From positions 1-64,000 of the forward strand of contig NZ_JANIBL010000011.1 of NCBI RefSeq assembly GCF_024505055.1: a stretch of 64,000 bases of DNA, written 5' to 3'. A program made the translations under genes and the position numbers. Shown here piece by piece: positions 20,413 through 30,120 of this stretch (positions within the stretch are counted from its first letter, which is position 1; each line of letters starts with the position of its first letter). The stretch is from Methylomonas rosea (GTDB lineage: Bacteria; Pseudomonadota; Gammaproteobacteria; Methylococcales; Methylomonadaceae). The notes beneath the pieces are model-generated. The model was given only the letters and a program-made list of their open reading frames with translations. It was not told where the DNA came from and did not search any database.

Positions 20413-23322
20413 ATGTCTGCAAAACGCCCCCGTCTCGACCAACTGGAAATGCGCGGTAATTTCATTCAACGGCATATCGGGCCCAATCCTAAGCAGACTC
20501 AGGAAATGTTGGCTGAGTTGGGTTTGAACGATCTGGAAGATATTGTCGGCCAAGTCATTCCCGCCAACATTCTCAACCACGAACCCTTAAAACTCACCGG
20601 CACCATCAGCGAGCGCGCGGTGATCAAATACCTGCGCAAAATGCGCGAGCGTAACAAGGTGCTGGTGTCGATGATAGGCATGGGCTACTACGACACCATC
20701 ATGCCGGCCGTGATCAAGCGCAACTTGCTGGAAAATCCCGGCTGGTACACCGCCTACACGCCGTATCAAGCCGAAGTAGGGCAGGGCCGGCTGGAAGCCT
20801 TGCTGAATTTTCAGCAAATGATCATCGATTTGACCGGAATGGAAATCGCCAATGCCTCTTTGCTGGACGAAGCGACTGCGGCCGCGGAAGCGATGACCAT
20901 GTCGCGGCGCTTGGCGAAAAGCTCGTCAAACACCGTGTTGATCGATAAAGATTGTCACCCGCAAACCATCGCGGTAGTGCAGACCCGGGCCGGCTCTCTG
21001 GGCTATGACGTGGTGGTCGCCGATCCGTTCGATAATCTAACGCAACACGAGTTCTTTGCCTTAATTCTGCAGTACCCCGGCTCCGGCGGCGAAATCCGCG
21101 ACCTTACCGAGGCGACCACGATCGCTCACGGCAAGCAAGCGTTGGTAACGGTGGCCGCCGACTTACTGAGTTTGGTGCTGTTAAAGCCGCCAGCTCTGTT
21201 TGATGCCGACATCGCCGTGGGCAGCGCCCAGCGCTTCGGGGTGCCGATGGGTTACGGCGGTCCGCACGCGGCTTTTTTTGCCACCCGCGACGATTTCAAA
21301 CGCTCGATGCCCGGTCGCCTAATCGGTGTGTCCAAGGATAGTCACGGCCAGATTGCTTTGCGGATGGCCTTGCAGACCCGCGAGCAACATATTCGCCGTG
21401 ACAAGGCCACCAGCAACATTTGCACGTCGCAGGTGTTGTTGGCGGTGATTGCCGGTTTTTACGCGATTTATCATGGGGCAGAAGGCCTGCGGATGATTAC
21501 TGGCCGGGTTCATCGCTACACGCAGATTCTGGCTGCAGGGCTGGCGCACAGCGGCCACCAAGTGCTGAGCCAATGTTATTTCGATACCGTCGTGGTCAGC
21601 GTGCCGAATCGCGCCCGGCGCATCGCCGCGCAGGCTGCTGACGTGAATATCAATTTACGGATTATCGATGCCGACACTCTGGGTATTTCTCTGGACGAAA
21701 CCACCACTCGCGAGCATTTACGGATCTTGTGGCAGGTGTTTGCTTCGCCCATCGCGGAGTTGCCTGACATCGGCGCGCTGGATGCAACTTTGAACGAATG
21801 TATCCCCGATGCGCTATTGCGTGAAGATGCGATTCTGCAAAACCCGGTGTTTAGCCTGTATCACTCGGAAACCGAGATGATGCGCTACATGCGTCGGTTG
21901 GCGCGTCGCGACATCGCTCTGGACCGGGCGATGATCCCGTTGGGCTCGTGTACGATGAAGCTCAACGCCGCCACCGAGATGCAGGCCATTTCGTTCTACG
22001 AATTTAATTCCATGCATCCGTTCGTGCCGCTGTATCAGGCGCAAGGCTATCAGCAATTGTTCGCGGAGCTGGAAGACATGCTCTGCGATCTAACCGGCTT
22101 CGATGCGTTTTCTTTACAGCCCAATGCCGGCTCGCAAGGCGAATACACCGGCTTGCTGGTGATTCGTAAATATCACCAGGTTAACGGTCAGGGGCAACGT
22201 ACGATTTGTCTGATTCCTGCGTCCGCGCACGGTACCAATCCGGCTAGCGCCAGCTTGGCGGGCTTGACCGTGGTGGTGGTAGCTTGCGACGAACAAGGCA
22301 ATGTCAGTGTCGACGATTTGCGCGCCAAAGCCGAGCAGTATCGCGACACGCTGGCGGCGCTGATGATTACTTACCCGTCCACCCACGGCGTTTACGAACA
22401 AGCCTTTCGGGAGATTTGCGACATCGTCCATCAACACGGCGGCCAAGTGTACATGGACGGCGCCAATTTCAACGCATTGGTTGGCCTCAGCCGGCCCGGC
22501 AAGATCGGCGCGGACGTGGCGCATCTGAATTTGCACAAGACCTTTTGCATTCCGCACGGCGGCGGCGGTCCCGGCGTCGGCCCTATCGGCGTGGGCGCCC
22601 ATCTGGCGCCGTACTTGCCGGATCATCCGTTGGTGGAAGGCGTCAATCCGGCCAAGGGTGAGCACGGCACCGTGGGTACGGTATCCGCTGCCCCGTGGGG
22701 CTCGGCGAGTATTTTGACGATTTCTTGGGCGTATATCGCGATGATGGGGGCTACCGGTCTGCGCCGTGCTACCTTGGCGGCGATTATGAATGCCAATTAC
22801 GTCGCTCGGCGACTGGCACCGCATTATCCGATTCTCTATACCGATGCCAAAGGCTGGGTGGCGCACGAATGCATCATCGATTGCCATCAGTTCCGCAAAT
22901 CGGCCAATGTCACCGTAGAGGATATCGCCAAACGCCTAATCGATTATGGGTTCCACGCGCCGACCGTGTCGTTTCCGGTGGCAGACACTTTGATGATAGA
23001 ACCTACCGAAAGTGAGAATAAAACCGAGATCGACCGCTTCTGTGCAGCCTTGATAGCGATTCGAGAGGAGATTAAAGAGATCGAAGACGGCCTGGCCGAC
23101 AGTCATAACAACGTGCTGCACAATGCCCCGCACACGCATCGACTGTTGCTGGAGGAATGGACGCTGCCGTATTCCCGGCAAAAGGCTTTTTTCCCGGATA
23201 GCCATCAGCATGACGACAAATACTGGCCGCCGGTTGGGCGTATCGATAACGTCTACGGCGACCGCAATGTGATGTGCAGTTGTCCGACCGATTGGGCCGA
23301 GCCTATTGAGGGGATCTCCTGA
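20413..23322 (+). CDS. gcvP: Glycine dehydrogenase (decarboxylating), single-chain P protein
   Basis: GcvP is the pyridoxal-phosphate enzyme that decarboxylates glycine and loads the aminomethyl group on GcvH. At 969 residues it is the full-length single-polypeptide type, with a GcvP1-like N-terminal half and a GcvP2-like C-terminal half. The PLP-binding lysine is K709 in [16 protein letters not shown], the glycine-rich loop of the family. It is coupled to gcvT. In a one-carbon user this step links glycine and methylene-tetrahydrofolate. The next gene starts 8 bases after its stop, suggesting read-through. Confidence 0.97.
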   Translation: MSAKRPRLDQLEMRGNFIQRHIGPNPKQTQEMLAELGLNDLEDIVGQVIPANILNHEPLKLTGTISERAVIKYLRKMRERNKVLVSMIGMGYYDTIMPAVIKRNLLENPGWYTAYTPYQAEVGQGRLEALLNFQQMIIDLTGMEIANASLLDEATAAAEAMTMSRRLAKSSSNTVLIDKDCHPQTIAVVQTRAGSLGYDVVVADPFDNLTQHEFFALILQYPGSGGEIRDLTEATTIAHGKQALVTVAADLLSLVLLKPPALFDADIAVGSAQRFGVPMGYGGPHAAFFATRDDFKRSMPGRLIGVSKDSHGQIALRMALQTREQHIRRDKATSNICTSQVLLAVIAGFYAIYHGAEGLRMITGRVHRYTQILAAGLAHSGHQVLSQCYFDTVVVSVPNRARRIAAQAADVNINLRIIDADTLGISLDETTTREHLRILWQVFASPIAELPDIGALDATLNECIPDALLREDAILQNPVFSLYHSETEMMRYMRRLARRDIALDRAMIPLGSCTMKLNAATEMQAISFYEFNSMHPFVPLYQAQGYQQLFAELEDMLCDLTGFDAFSLQPNAGSQGEYTGLLVIRKYHQVNGQGQRTICLIPASAHGTNPASASLAGLTVVVVACDEQGNVSVDDLRAKAEQYRDTLAALMITYPSTHGVYEQAFREICDIVHQHGGQVYMDGANFNALVGLSRPGKIGADVAHLNLHKTFCIPHGGGGPGVGPIGVGAHLAPYLPDHPLVEGVNPAKGEHGTVGTVSAAPWGSASILTISWAYIAMMGATGLRRATLAAIMNANYVARRLAPHYPILYTDAKGWVAHECIIDCHQFRKSANVTVEDIAKRLIDYGFHAPTVSFPVADTLMIEPTESENKTEIDRFCAALIAIREEIKEIEDGLADSHNNVLHNAPHTHRLLLEEWTLPYSRQKAFFPDSHQHDDKYWPPVGRIDNVYGDRNVMCSCPTDWAEPIEGIS

Positions 23323-23330
23323 ACGCCTGC

Positions 23331-24722
23331 ATGCAAGCCTTGGCCTTTGTCGACCTGGAAACCACCGGCGCTTCAGCCACCAAAGACCGTATCACCGAAA
23401 TCGGTATCGTTTTGGTTGACGAGGACGGCGTGCGCGAGTGGAACCAACTGGTGCACCCGCAAACCCGCATTCCGCTGTTTATCGAGCAATTGACCGGCAT
23501 CAGCAACGAGATGGTCGCCGAAGCACCTAGCTTTGCGCAAGTGGCAGGCGAAGTGGCGGAATTGCTTGAAGGGCGCTTGTTTATCGCTCACAACGCCCGT
23601 TTCGATTACGGCTTTTTGAAGAACGAGTTCAGCCGGGTGGGCATGACCTTTCGGCCGCAAGTGCTGTGTACCGTCAAACTGTCGCGGGCTTTGTATCCGC
23701 ATTTTCACCGGCATAACCTGGACAGCCTGATCGAACGCCACGGTTTGCAGGCCAAAGATCGGCACCGGGCACTGGCGGATGCGCAATTGATTCATCAATT
23801 TTGGACCCAGGTCTACGAACAATTTTCCGACGAAACCGTCGATGCTGCCGTGCAGCGCTTGGTGGGTCGCTCCAGCCTGCCGTCCAATATCGATCCTTTA
23901 TTGATTCACGATTTACCGGAAGCGCCTGGCGTGTACCTGTTTTATGGTGAGAACGACTTACCGTTGTACGTTGGTAAAAGCGTGAATATTCGTAACCGGG
24001 TATTGGCGCATTTCGGCGCTGATCATAAGAGCAATAAGGAAATGAGCCTGGCCCAGCAACTGCGGCGCATCGATTGGATCGAAACCGCCGGCGAGTTGGG
24101 TGCCTTGCTGACCGAATCCAAACTGATCAAGCAAATGATGCCGGTGCATAACCAGCGTTTGCGCCGGAAAAGCGCGTTATGCGCCTGGCAATTGCAACAA
24201 CAGGGCGAGCATCTGCGGCCGGTATTGACCTGGGCCGACCATCTGGATTTTGGCGCGCAGGATAATCTCTACGGTTTGTATCACACCCTGCGCGACGCCC
24301 AAAAAGCCTTACGCAACGTCGCCGAGCAACAGCAATTGTGTTTGAGCGTGTTGGGTATCGAGAAAACTAGCCCTGGCCGGCCCTGCTTTGCGCATCAATT
24401 GAAAAAATGCCGGGGGGCCTGCGTGGGCAAAGAGCAGCCTTTGGCGCATGCCGCGCGGCTGATGGTTGCGATGGATAAGCTGAAACTCAGCAGCTGGCCT
24501 TATCCGGGACCGATAGGTGTTCGCGAGGGCGAGGAATTACATGTGTTGGATCGCTGGTGCTATCTGGGGACGGCCAAACATGAAGCGGATATTCATGAAC
24601 TGCTGGCCAGCGGCCGCCCGGCGTTCGACCGGGATACTTATCTGACCCTGAGTAAGGCTTTAAAAAAAGCCGAGATCGTATCCTTGTCCTCCAAACCTAG
24701 GTCTCGGGCGGCAACGAGGTAA
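23331..24722 (+). CDS. DnaQ-type 3'-5' exonuclease fused to a UvrC/Cho-like GIY-YIG nuclease domain
   Basis: The 463 residues join two nuclease modules. Residues 1-175 are a DnaQ-like exonuclease with the DEDDh residues: FVDLETTG (D8, E10), HNARFDYGFLK and HRALADAQL. From about residue 195 a GIY-YIG domain follows (PGVYLFYGENDLPLYVGKS, then NIRNRVLAHF), as in UvrC and Cho. A cysteine-containing segment CFAHQLKKCRGACVGKE near residue 350 resembles the conserved C-x6-C-x3-C region of UvrC. It probably incises and trims damaged DNA. It follows gcvP by 8 bases, although the two functions are unrelated. Confidence 0.85.
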   Translation: MQALAFVDLETTGASATKDRITEIGIVLVDEDGVREWNQLVHPQTRIPLFIEQLTGISNEMVAEAPSFAQVAGEVAELLEGRLFIAHNARFDYGFLKNEFSRVGMTFRPQVLCTVKLSRALYPHFHRHNLDSLIERHGLQAKDRHRALADAQLIHQFWTQVYEQFSDETVDAAVQRLVGRSSLPSNIDPLLIHDLPEAPGVYLFYGENDLPLYVGKSVNIRNRVLAHFGADHKSNKEMSLAQQLRRIDWIETAGELGALLTESKLIKQMMPVHNQRLRRKSALCAWQLQQQGEHLRPVLTWADHLDFGAQDNLYGLYHTLRDAQKALRNVAEQQQLCLSVLGIEKTSPGRPCFAHQLKKCRGACVGKEQPLAHAARLMVAMDKLKLSSWPYPGPIGVREGEELHVLDRWCYLGTAKHEADIHELLASGRPAFDRDTYLTLSKALKKAEIVSLSSKPRSRAATR

Positions 24723-24929
24723 AAATCCGAGCGTTTAACTCTAGTTAATTACGGCGCCATAGAAAATTTGTTAATCCGTTATACGTGTTAAGGCCTTAAC
24801 AATCGAGCTTGGCGGACATTAGTTGCCAGCCAAAATCCAGTGTTTTTCAGTTCCGCTTCATGGGAATGCTGCTATTATCAATCTCACACGACAGACTGTT
24901 AACTTTACTGCTCGATTCCACACCAGCCG

Positions 24930-26822
24930 ATGTCCGAAAACACCATCAAATACGCCCAACTTGTCGATCTTGCCAGTCTGCAAACGCTGATGGACGATTT
25001 GTACCGGGTGATCGGCATACCAAACGCGATTATCGACACCGACGGCATCGTTATCACCAACGCCGGATGGCAAGACGCCTGCGTAAAATTTCATCGGGTC
25101 AATCACAACACATGCAGTAACTGCATAGAAAGCGATACGGCATTGGTTGAGAGCATGCTGAAAGGTGAGAGGTTTGCAATCTACAAATGTCTGAACGGCC
25201 TGGTCGATTCGGCTATGCCCATTATTGTCGAGGGCCAGCACGTCGCCAATATATTTACCGGCCAATGTTTTATTGAGCCTCCCGATCTGGAATTCTTTCG
25301 TAGTCAGGCCCGGCGCTATGGGTTCGAGGAGCATAGCTATCTGCAAAGCATCAGCAATGTACCGGTTATTCCGAAGCAGCGGCTGGAGACCATCACCGAA
25401 ATGTACGCGCAACTCGCGCAAGCTTTTGCCAAACACGGCGCGGATCGGTTGCAGCAAAAACAGGCAGCGGCGAAATTGGCGGAGCTTAATAACGAACTGA
25501 ATCGGCGCGTCGAGGAAAGAACCGAGCAACTGATTCAAAACAACCAGCACTTGCTGCTGGAAAAGCGTGCCCTGGCCGCCAGCGAAGCGCGTTTGTCGGC
25601 GCTATTCAAACACATGAGTAGCGGCGTGGCGGTGTACCGAGCCAGCGATGATGGCCGGGATTTCATTATCATCGGTTTCAACAAAGCTGCCGAGCAGATC
25701 GAAAAAATCACCCGTAAAGAATTGATCGGTAAAAAACTTACCGAAATGTTTCCGGGGGTATTCGAGTTCGGCTTATTCGAAGTCTTGCAGAGAGTCGCCA
25801 AAACTGGAACGCCGGAAGCTTTTCCGCCATCGTTTTACCGCGACGAGCGGATTCAGGGGTGGCGGGAAAATTATGTGTATAAATTGCCCGGCGGCGAAAT
25901 TGTCTCGATTTACAACGATGTTACCGAACGCAAGCTGGCGGAAAAGGCCTTGCATTTGACGCAGTTTTCGGTGGACAGAGCCACTGAATGTTTGTACTGG
26001 ATAACCGCCGACGCCAGATTCCAATTTGTAAACAACACTGCCTGCCAAGTATTGGGCTATAGCCGCGAGGAGTTGTTGACCTTTTCGGTAATGGATATCG
26101 ACAAGGAGTTAACGGCGGAAAATTGGCCCGCGCATTGGCAGGAAGTAAAACAAAAAGGCGCGTTAAAAATGGAAGCCATCCATCGCTGTAAAGACGGCCG
26201 GGAAATACCGGTGGAAGTGGCCGCGAATTATTTGGTCTTCGAAGGCCTGGAATATAACTGCGCATTCGTGCGCGACATTAGCGAGCGTAAAGCCCTGCAA
26301 GCGGAGCTGGAGCGCCAGGCGCGTATCGATTACCTGACCGGCATTGCCAATCGCCGCTATTTCATGGAGCAGGGCGAAGCGGAGTTGGCGCGCAATGATC
26401 GTTACGGCAACCCCTTGTCGGTACTGATGCTGGATATCGACTATTTTAAAGCCGTCAACGACAACTACGGCCATGCGGCCGGCGATCAGGCCTTACAAAA
26501 ACTGGGTTCCATTTTGGTCGAGGTTTTGCGGGAAATTGACATTCCCGGGCGCATGGGCGGCGAAGAGTTTGCGATTTTGTTGCCGGAAACCGGCCTGCTT
26601 AAAGCCATCGACGTGGCGGAACGACTCAGAAGCGTGGTTGCCAACAGCGTGATTCCGGTAGAGTCGGGGCTGGAATTGCAATTTACCGTATCAATCGGCG
26701 TGGCTACCCTGACGGATAAAAACAGCAGCATCGGCGATTTGTTGAATCTGGCCGATAAGGGTTTGTATCAAGCCAAACACAGCGGCCGGAATAAAGTCTG
26801 TAGTTTTTCGCAGCAACAATAG
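24930..26822 (+). CDS. PocR-PAS-PAS-GGDEF sensory diguanylate cyclase
   Basis: This 630-residue soluble protein should make c-di-GMP in response to a small ligand. Residues 5-175 match the PocR ligand-binding domain, with cysteine-rich CSNCIESDTA and PIIVEGQHVANIFTGQCF. A coiled coil (about 175-215) leads to two PAS domains (about 220-335 and 340-455). The GGDEF domain has the active motif GGEEF at 543-547, and an intact inhibitory I-site R534-x-x-D537 five residues before it, so product inhibition is expected. There is no EAL domain. It stands alone between the nuclease gene and a convergent acyl carrier protein gene. Confidence 0.9.
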   Translation: MSENTIKYAQLVDLASLQTLMDDLYRVIGIPNAIIDTDGIVITNAGWQDACVKFHRVNHNTCSNCIESDTALVESMLKGERFAIYKCLNGLVDSAMPIIVEGQHVANIFTGQCFIEPPDLEFFRSQARRYGFEEHSYLQSISNVPVIPKQRLETITEMYAQLAQAFAKHGADRLQQKQAAAKLAELNNELNRRVEERTEQLIQNNQHLLLEKRALAASEARLSALFKHMSSGVAVYRASDDGRDFIIIGFNKAAEQIEKITRKELIGKKLTEMFPGVFEFGLFEVLQRVAKTGTPEAFPPSFYRDERIQGWRENYVYKLPGGEIVSIYNDVTERKLAEKALHLTQFSVDRATECLYWITADARFQFVNNTACQVLGYSREELLTFSVMDIDKELTAENWPAHWQEVKQKGALKMEAIHRCKDGREIPVEVAANYLVFEGLEYNCAFVRDISERKALQAELERQARIDYLTGIANRRYFMEQGEAELARNDRYGNPLSVLMLDIDYFKAVNDNYGHAAGDQALQKLGSILVEVLREIDIPGRMGGEEFAILLPETGLLKAIDVAERLRSVVANSVIPVESGLELQFTVSIGVATLTDKNSSIGDLLNLADKGLYQAKHSGRNKVCSFSQQQ

Positions 26823-26962
26823 GACTGCATCGGGAATGCCGCGTGAGGTTTAAATCTACCGGCTTTATCCGTATTGCCGGATGTTTCCTCAGCACCTTCG
26901 GTCAAATCCTCCGCGATGCCAGGTAGGTGTGCCAACATATCTTCAGGATTTTAATAAGCTTC

Positions 26963-27220
26963 TCAAGCGCGAACGGATTCGATGTATTGCGCCAAGGCCG
27001 CTACCGAAGCGAAAATTTTTATCACGTCATCACGCTCGGCATCGATTTTTACCTGATAGGTTTTGCGAATCGCCAAGCCCAGTTCCAGCGCGTCTATGGA
27101 GTCTAGGCCTAGGCCGTCATTGAACAACGCGGCGTTGCTGTCGATATCCGCCACATCGACATCTTCCAGCGCCAGCGTGTCAATAATCAGCTGTTTTATT
27201 TCAGTTTCCATCTCGCTCAT
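26963..27220 (-). CDS. Acyl carrier protein
   Basis: The 85-residue acidic protein carries the 4'-phosphopantetheine attachment motif G-L-D-S-I-D with the modified serine at S41, and has the four-helix ACP pattern. It is not the housekeeping AcpP: the surrounding sequence differs and the partner gene is a PlsC-like acyltransferase. Its start overlaps the end of that gene by 20 bases, so the two are co-translated. ACP/acyltransferase pairs often open aryl-polyene or lipid-type clusters, but no ketosynthase follows here. Confidence 0.88.
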   Translation of the reverse strand: MSEMETEIKQLIIDTLALEDVDVADIDSNAALFNDGLGLDSIDALELGLAIRKTYQVKIDAERDDVIKIFASVAALAQYIESVRA

Positions 27221-27995
27221 GGCGTTCTCGTTGTTGAGTAAAATAATCCTGTAAATATTGCGTTAAACGCCGTACCGCTATCGAGCGCGGTTGCAGTTCC
27301 CGGAAAGGCTGCAATTCGACATCGTCGCCGACGATCATCCGCAAATGAAAACGCTGCTGCGGAATTTGGTACCAGGCTTGGGTTTTGGTCAGGGTGCTGG
27401 GCATGCAACTCAGTGTTACCGGGGTGATTATACTATCGGCTTGTAAGGCAATGGCTGCCGCCCCCCGTTGAAATCGATAGGCCTGGCCGGGCACCGAGCG
27501 GGTGCCTTCCGGGAAAATCAGCATGGCGCCGCCGTTTTGCAGCCAGGTGGCGCAATCGTTGATCATGGTTTCGGAATCGGCGTTGCTGATATAGCCGGCG
27601 TTCAAGATTGGTCCGCGCATGGCCGGGTTATGCCATAGGCTGGCCTTGACGATGCAATTGGCTTGCTTGATCCGGCTGAGTAGAAAGACCACGTCTACCA
27701 GCGTCGGGTGATTGGCGACAATCAGCTGGCGGGGACGGTTGAGTTTTTCCAGGCCGATCACCTCATACGTCATCACGCCCAGCCTGTGCATCAGGCCTAT
27801 AAACACATAAAAACTGAGATGGACGGTGTATTGGGCGCGGCCGGCTTTTTGGGTGCGGCTGCCCGGCCATATCGCCAACAGCGGAAACACCAGCAGCCAC
27901 AGCATCACGCCGCCGATACCGAAGCTGGTAAAGCTGATGGCTGTCGCCAGCAAGCGCCAGCCGAAGTCGATTTTTTTTATGAGTATGTTTACCAT
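27201..27995 (-). CDS. PlsC-like 1-acylglycerol-3-phosphate acyltransferase
   Basis: The 264-residue membrane-associated acyltransferase has the catalytic H-x4-D motif (NHPTLVD), the substrate-binding FPEGTRS block, and an N-terminal hydrophobic helix (about 12-35). These define the LPLAT family, which acylates lysophosphatidate or related lipids from acyl-ACP. The immediate downstream ACP suggests that it uses a dedicated carrier. It could acylate a special lipid rather than act in bulk phospholipid synthesis. A promoter probably lies in the gap 27996-28176, where no gene or clear terminator was recognised. Confidence 0.85.
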   Translation of the reverse strand: MVNILIKKIDFGWRLLATAISFTSFGIGGVMLWLLVFPLLAIWPGSRTQKAGRAQYTVHLSFYVFIGLMHRLGVMTYEVIGLEKLNRPRQLIVANHPTLVDVVFLLSRIKQANCIVKASLWHNPAMRGPILNAGYISNADSETMINDCATWLQNGGAMLIFPEGTRSVPGQAYRFQRGAAAIALQADSIITPVTLSCMPSTLTKTQAWYQIPQQRFHLRMIVGDDVELQPFRELQPRSIAVRRLTQYLQDYFTQQRERHERDGN

Positions 27996-28176
27996 TGCCA
28001 GCCGCAGTCCTGCTCGCCGCCCAAACTATATTGCCGGGCGGTGAACAGGAATTTGATAAAGGCCGGCAATTGTAGCGGTTGCTAGCTGTGATGACGAGTC
28101 GTTGACGATAAATCAACTGCGGGGCTAAGCCTATTCCGCGACTCGCGGACCGCTAGGAATAGCGTGAAACAGGGCT

Positions 28177-28929
28177 TTATATGCAGCCTGGTAGCGGACG
28201 GGAATCCTCTTTACTGAACTGCGGCAAGGTGGCGAAGGCTTCTTTCAGTTTTTCGTGCCACATCTTGCGGATTTTGCTCAGATACTCGTTGTCCTCCTGG
28301 AAACAATAGTATTCGTCCAGTATCAGCGTATCCCGATGATAGATCAAAAGTTCCACCGGCGCGCCGACGCTGGCGTTACTGCGCATCGTCGAATCCATCG
28401 AAATCAAACAGCAACGGCCGGCTTCGTGCAGCGAAGTGTCGATTTTTAAAAATCGATCCAGCACCGGTTTGCCGTATTTGTTTTCGCCGATTTGCAGATA
28501 AGGGGTCTGCCGGGACGTAGTGATGCAATTGCCTTCCGGGTAAATCAAATAAGCGCCGTGCGGCTCTTGGCCGATTTGCCCCGCCAAAATAAAAGTGGCG
28601 GACGGATTGAAGCTGCTTTGGCCGGCATCCACATGACGGCGCTGTTTTTCGACGCTGATCCGTCCCAGATAGGCGGCGGCTTCCGACAGATAGTTAACCG
28701 TGTCCAGATTTACTTCGGTCTCTTCTTTCATGTCGCGCTTCAACTGGTCGATCACGGCCTGAGTGGTGGCCAGATTGCCGGCGCTGAGCAGCACGATCTT
28801 CCGATCAGATGCCGTACAAAACGGGTGCATTTTCCCGTAAATGCTGACATTGTCGATGCCGGCGTTGGTTCTGGAATCCGAGGTTAATACCAGTCCGTCT
28901 TTTAGGGAGACAGCAATACAATAAGTCAT
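28177..28929 (-). CDS. Anbu-type proteasome-like Ntn peptidase
   Basis: Anbu is a bacterial relative of proteasome beta subunits and HslV that assembles into open rings. From the ATG at 28929 the 250-residue product starts MTYCIAVSLKDGLVLTSDSR, so removal of Met would expose the catalytic Thr2. SDSRTNAGIDN and KIVLLSAGNLATTQAVID are typical of Anbu. An extension up to 29157 is possible in frame but would bury the catalytic threonine. Anbu genes usually sit beside ATP-grasp, alpha-E and transglutaminase genes. Here those are about 25 kb away (54.2-60.5 kb). It diverges from the exporter operon. Confidence 0.88.
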   Translation of the reverse strand: MTYCIAVSLKDGLVLTSDSRTNAGIDNVSIYGKMHPFCTASDRKIVLLSAGNLATTQAVIDQLKRDMKEETEVNLDTVNYLSEAAAYLGRISVEKQRRHVDAGQSSFNPSATFILAGQIGQEPHGAYLIYPEGNCITTSRQTPYLQIGENKYGKPVLDRFLKIDTSLHEAGRCCLISMDSTMRSNASVGAPVELLIYHRDTLILDEYYCFQEDNEYLSKIRKMWHEKLKEAFATLPQFSKEDSRPLPGCI

Positions 28930-29095
28930 ACGCTCTGCGCCTGAAAAATAAGGTTGCCCGCAGTGTACTAAAGAAGCTGCGTAAAGGCCAAGGTCAGTAT
29001 CGATTAACTGTCGGGGTAAGTTGTTCGATACACCGTATGGCCGGCTTTCACTATACTGAGCGGACAGGTTCAAATTAGCTGCGGGTAAGTCATAG

Positions 29096-30115
29096 ATGAT
29101 CAGTAAACCAGGCCTAATTGCCACCGGCGCATTGGCTGTCGTTATCATTGTCGCCACGGGTTTTTATCTCAGGGATGGGAACCAGCTCAGCGATACCTTG
29201 ACCTTATACGGCAACATCGATATTCGCCAGGTCGAATTGAGTTTTCACGATCCAGAACGCGTGGAGCAGATCCTGGTTCAGGAAGGCGAGCGGGTCAAAC
29301 GCGGCCAGTTGTTGGCTACGCAAGCGTTGGAGCGGTTTCAATTCAGCCGCGATCAGGCCGAGGCCAAAGTCGAAGTACAACAACATCAGTTGGATAAGCT
29401 GTTGCACGGATCGCGGCCTCAGGAAATCGGCAAGGCCGGCAACGATGTTAAGGCTGCGGAAGCTGCGGTCGTATTGGCTAAAAAAGAGCTGGCCCGATTA
29501 CAGGTGCTGGTTAAGCGCAAACTAAGTTCCGCCGAGTCTCTGGATCGGGCGCAAGCTCAATATGACGGGGCCAGGGAGAGTCTGCAAGCCTTGAAACAGC
29601 AATACGCACTGACGGAAATCGGCCCGCGCAATGAAGACATTCGGGCCGCCCAAGCGCAACTGAAAGCCGATCGGGCCGCGATGCAACTGGCGGACAAAGC
29701 GCTGGCCGATGCGCGCTTGTACGCGCCGCAGGACGGCGTGATCCAAAACCGGATACTGGAGCCCGGCGACATGGCCAACGCCCAAAAGCCGGTGTTGACG
29801 CTGGCCTTGCGCGATCCGTTGTGGGCCAGAACCTATGTCGCGGAAGCCGATTTGGGCCGGCTGCGCTATGGGCTGCCCGCCAGTTTGGCCAGCGACAGTT
29901 TTCCGGACAAAAGCTACCGGGGCTGGGTGGCTTACATCTCTCCGACCGCCGAATTTACACCCAAGACCGTGGAAACCACGGAACTGAGAACTAGTTTGGT
30001 CTATCAAGTGCGGATCTATGCCTGCGACCCTGACGATCAGCTACGGCTGGGCATGCCGGTCACCGTGACGATAGATACCAGTCAAACGCCGATGAACCAA
30101 CCGGGCTGCGAATAA
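29096..30115 (+). CDS. ybhG: HlyD-family membrane fusion protein (YbhG-like)
   Basis: This is the periplasmic adaptor of an ABC-type exporter. The 339 residues have an N-terminal membrane anchor (about 5-27), the split lipoyl/barrel-sandwich domain (SFHDPERVEQILVQEGERV), a long alpha-hairpin coiled coil (about 80-200) and a beta-barrel C-terminal part. Size and gene order match E. coli YbhG, followed by YbhF, YbhS and YbhR counterparts. Its ATG comes shortly after an extended -10-like TATACT at 29056. YbhFSR systems export small toxic compounds and Na+/Li+. The substrate here is unknown. Confidence 0.87.
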   Translation: MISKPGLIATGALAVVIIVATGFYLRDGNQLSDTLTLYGNIDIRQVELSFHDPERVEQILVQEGERVKRGQLLATQALERFQFSRDQAEAKVEVQQHQLDKLLHGSRPQEIGKAGNDVKAAEAAVVLAKKELARLQVLVKRKLSSAESLDRAQAQYDGARESLQALKQQYALTEIGPRNEDIRAAQAQLKADRAAMQLADKALADARLYAPQDGVIQNRILEPGDMANAQKPVLTLALRDPLWARTYVAEADLGRLRYGLPASLASDSFPDKSYRGWVAYISPTAEFTPKTVETTELRTSLVYQVRIYACDPDDQLRLGMPVTVTIDTSQTPMNQPGCE

Positions 30116-30120
30116 TCGCC

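Noticed and set aside
28930..29157. N-terminal extension of the Anbu frame
   Set aside because: It would bury the catalytic threonine that must follow the initiator Met, and it runs into the divergent promoter region.
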